64,000 bases of DNA from Pseudomonas sp. MH9.2 (GTDB taxonomy: Bacteria; Pseudomonadota; Gammaproteobacteria; Pseudomonadales; Pseudomonadaceae): positions 62,001 through 126,000 of the forward strand of contig NZ_CP133784.1 in the NCBI RefSeq assembly GCF_034353875.1, written 5' to 3'. Under the pieces are notes generated by a model. That model ran no database searches, was not told where the DNA came from, and saw only the letters and a program-made list of their open reading frames with translations. Made by a program: the position numbers and the translations under genes. Below, piece by piece: positions 62,879-64,000 of this stretch. Position 1 is the first letter of the stretch; every line of letters starts with the position of its first letter.

Positions 62879-64000
62879 ATGAGCATGAATGTCACGCAGA
62901 AACTGATTCAAGCGCATCTGGTATACGGCAACATGCAATCCGGTGAGGAGATCGGTATCAGCATCGACCAGACACTGACCCAGGATGCTACCGGCACGTT
63001 GGTGATGCTGGAGTTTGAGGCGATGGGCTTAGACCGGGTGAAAACCGAGGTGAGCGTTCAGTACGTGGACCACAACATCATCCAAGAGGACTTCAAGAAC
63101 CCCGACGATCATCTTTTTCTGCGCAGCGCCTGCCAGCGTTTCGGCCTGTGGTACTCGCGGCCTGGTAATGGGGTCAGCCATCCATGCCATCAGGAGAACT
63201 TCGGCAAGCCGGGCAAGACCCTGCTTGGCTCTGACAGTCACACGCCGGCGGGCGGTGCGATCGGCATGCTGGCTATCGGCGCTGGCGGGCTGGAAGTGGC
63301 GTTAGCCATGGCCGGCGAGCCGTTCTTCACGCGCATGCCGCAGATCTGGGGCGTTAAACTCACGGGGAGCTTGCCTGATTGGGTGAGTGCCAAGGACGTG
63401 ATTCTGGAGATGCTGCGCCGCCACGGCGTCGACGGTGGTGTCGGTCGGATCATTGAGTATTACGGGCCGGGGCTGGCCACGCTGAGCGCGATGGATCGAC
63501 ATGTGATCGCTAACATGGGCGCCGAACTGGGCGCCACAAGCAGTGTTTTCCCTTCCGATCAGGAGGTGCGCCGCTTTCTGCGTGCCTGGCAGCGCGAAGA
63601 AGACTGGGTCGAGTTGGTCGCGGATACCGGCGCGAGCTACGACTTGTTTGAGGAGATCGATCTGTCCAGCTTAGTGCCGCTGATCGCCATGCCGTCGAGT
63701 CCAGGGAATGTGCATCCGGTCAGCGAAGTCGCTGGACAACGGATCTACCAGACCTACATTGGTTCGTCGGCCAATCCCGGTTTTCGCGACTTTGCTGTCT
63801 CTGCGCTGATGGTGCGCGGTCGTAAAGTGCACGATCGTGTGTCATTCGATATTAACCCTACGTCTCGCGCTCAGCTGGAAACCTTGGTGCGCGACGGCCA
63901 CATCGCCGACCTGCTGCACGCCGGCGCGCGGCTGCACCAGGCCGGCTGCAACGGCTGCATAGGTATGGGCCAGGCGCCGGCCACTAATGAACTTTCTCTG
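62879..64000 (+). CDS. Aconitase/LeuC-family hydratase, 3' partial
   Basis: 374 residues are visible to the window edge. Cluster and active-site marks: LLGSDSHTPAGGAIGMLAIGAG as separate landmarks DSHTP and GGAIGML, YVDHNIIQ near residue 60, and the Fe-S Cys pair in AGCNGCIGMGQAP near the window end. The short N-terminus (no long lead) and sequence type resemble the mitochondrial-type aconitase/homoaconitase branch more than the bacterial AcnA or AcnB of pseudomonads. GGGAGA lies about six bases before ATG 62879. Divergent from the Cys-rich MarR gene. Confidence 0.87.
   Translation, partial: MSMNVTQKLIQAHLVYGNMQSGEEIGISIDQTLTQDATGTLVMLEFEAMGLDRVKTEVSVQYVDHNIIQEDFKNPDDHLFLRSACQRFGLWYSRPGNGVSHPCHQENFGKPGKTLLGSDSHTPAGGAIGMLAIGAGGLEVALAMAGEPFFTRMPQIWGVKLTGSLPDWVSAKDVILEMLRRHGVDGGVGRIIEYYGPGLATLSAMDRHVIANMGAELGATSSVFPSDQEVRRFLRAWQREEDWVELVADTGASYDLFEEIDLSSLVPLIAMPSSPGNVHPVSEVAGQRIYQTYIGSSANPGFRDFAVSALMVRGRKVHDRVSFDINPTSRAQLETLVRDGHIADLLHAGARLHQAGCNGCIGMGQAPATNELSL

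Overview
The window looks like chromosome of a Pseudomonas species of the fluorescens/putida type. The evidence is a PedH/PedI/PqqD/ErcA-type alcohol oxidation block, a SoxBDAG-FolD-PurU block, a RibBA with a degenerate GTP-cyclohydrolase half, and many REP-like hairpins. Every assignment is from reading translated sequence; no database search was run.

Layout. (1) 1-9.2 kb: quinoprotein alcohol oxidation. A PQQ alcohol dehydrogenase with the Asp-x-Asp signature of lanthanide enzymes, its aldehyde dehydrogenase, a 23-residue pqqA, a pqqD, an ErcA-like Fe-alcohol dehydrogenase, an overlapping hybrid sensor kinase, a receiver-CheC protein and a diguanylate cyclase. (2) 9.3-23.2 kb: a catabolic island with a luciferase-like flavin monooxygenase, two flavin reductases, a polyamine-type ABC transporter, a ribBA paralogue, DUF1330, Nudix, an FCD-GntR regulator, succinate-semialdehyde dehydrogenase, a second aldehyde dehydrogenase, an alpha/beta hydrolase and a DUF1185 protein. 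Four transcription units start next to copies of one operator-like motif (GTAT-N6-ATAC). The substrate is unknown; ring opening of an N-heterocycle to succinate semialdehyde would fit. (3) 23.5-25.8 kb: trhP/yegQ and an IclR regulator. (4) 25.9-41.6 kb: an apparently complete N-methylglutamate pathway for methylamine. A heterotetrameric dehydrogenase (soxBDAG-like = mgdABCD) sits with folD and purU, and gmaS-mgsABC-amt sits divergently, with a sigma-54 promoter before gmaS. A hipBA module and an XRE-cupin regulator lie between the two halves.

(5) 41.6-57 kb: a mobile and decaying region. It has a split NUC1 nuclease gene, a frameshifted tandem paralogue of its N-terminus, an endonuclease I gene and IS relics. 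It then carries a three-gene recombinase block that I recognise as a Gamma-Mobile-Trio (gmtY-gmtZ-gmtX), followed by a relic of a second gmtY and a second full gmtZ. It ends in an IS3-family relic fused to a broken thiC. (6) 57-64 kb: an Fe-S/sulfur-flavoured locus with a CDGSH protein, a frameshifted 1-Cys peroxiredoxin, cysI, cysJ, a BolA-like gene and a Cys-rich MarR regulator, with an aconitase-family gene divergent and running off the end.

The most unusual points are the tandem, recombined Gamma-Mobile-Trio, the operator-linked monooxygenase island, and the bolA-cysJ-cysI/MarR/aconitase locus.
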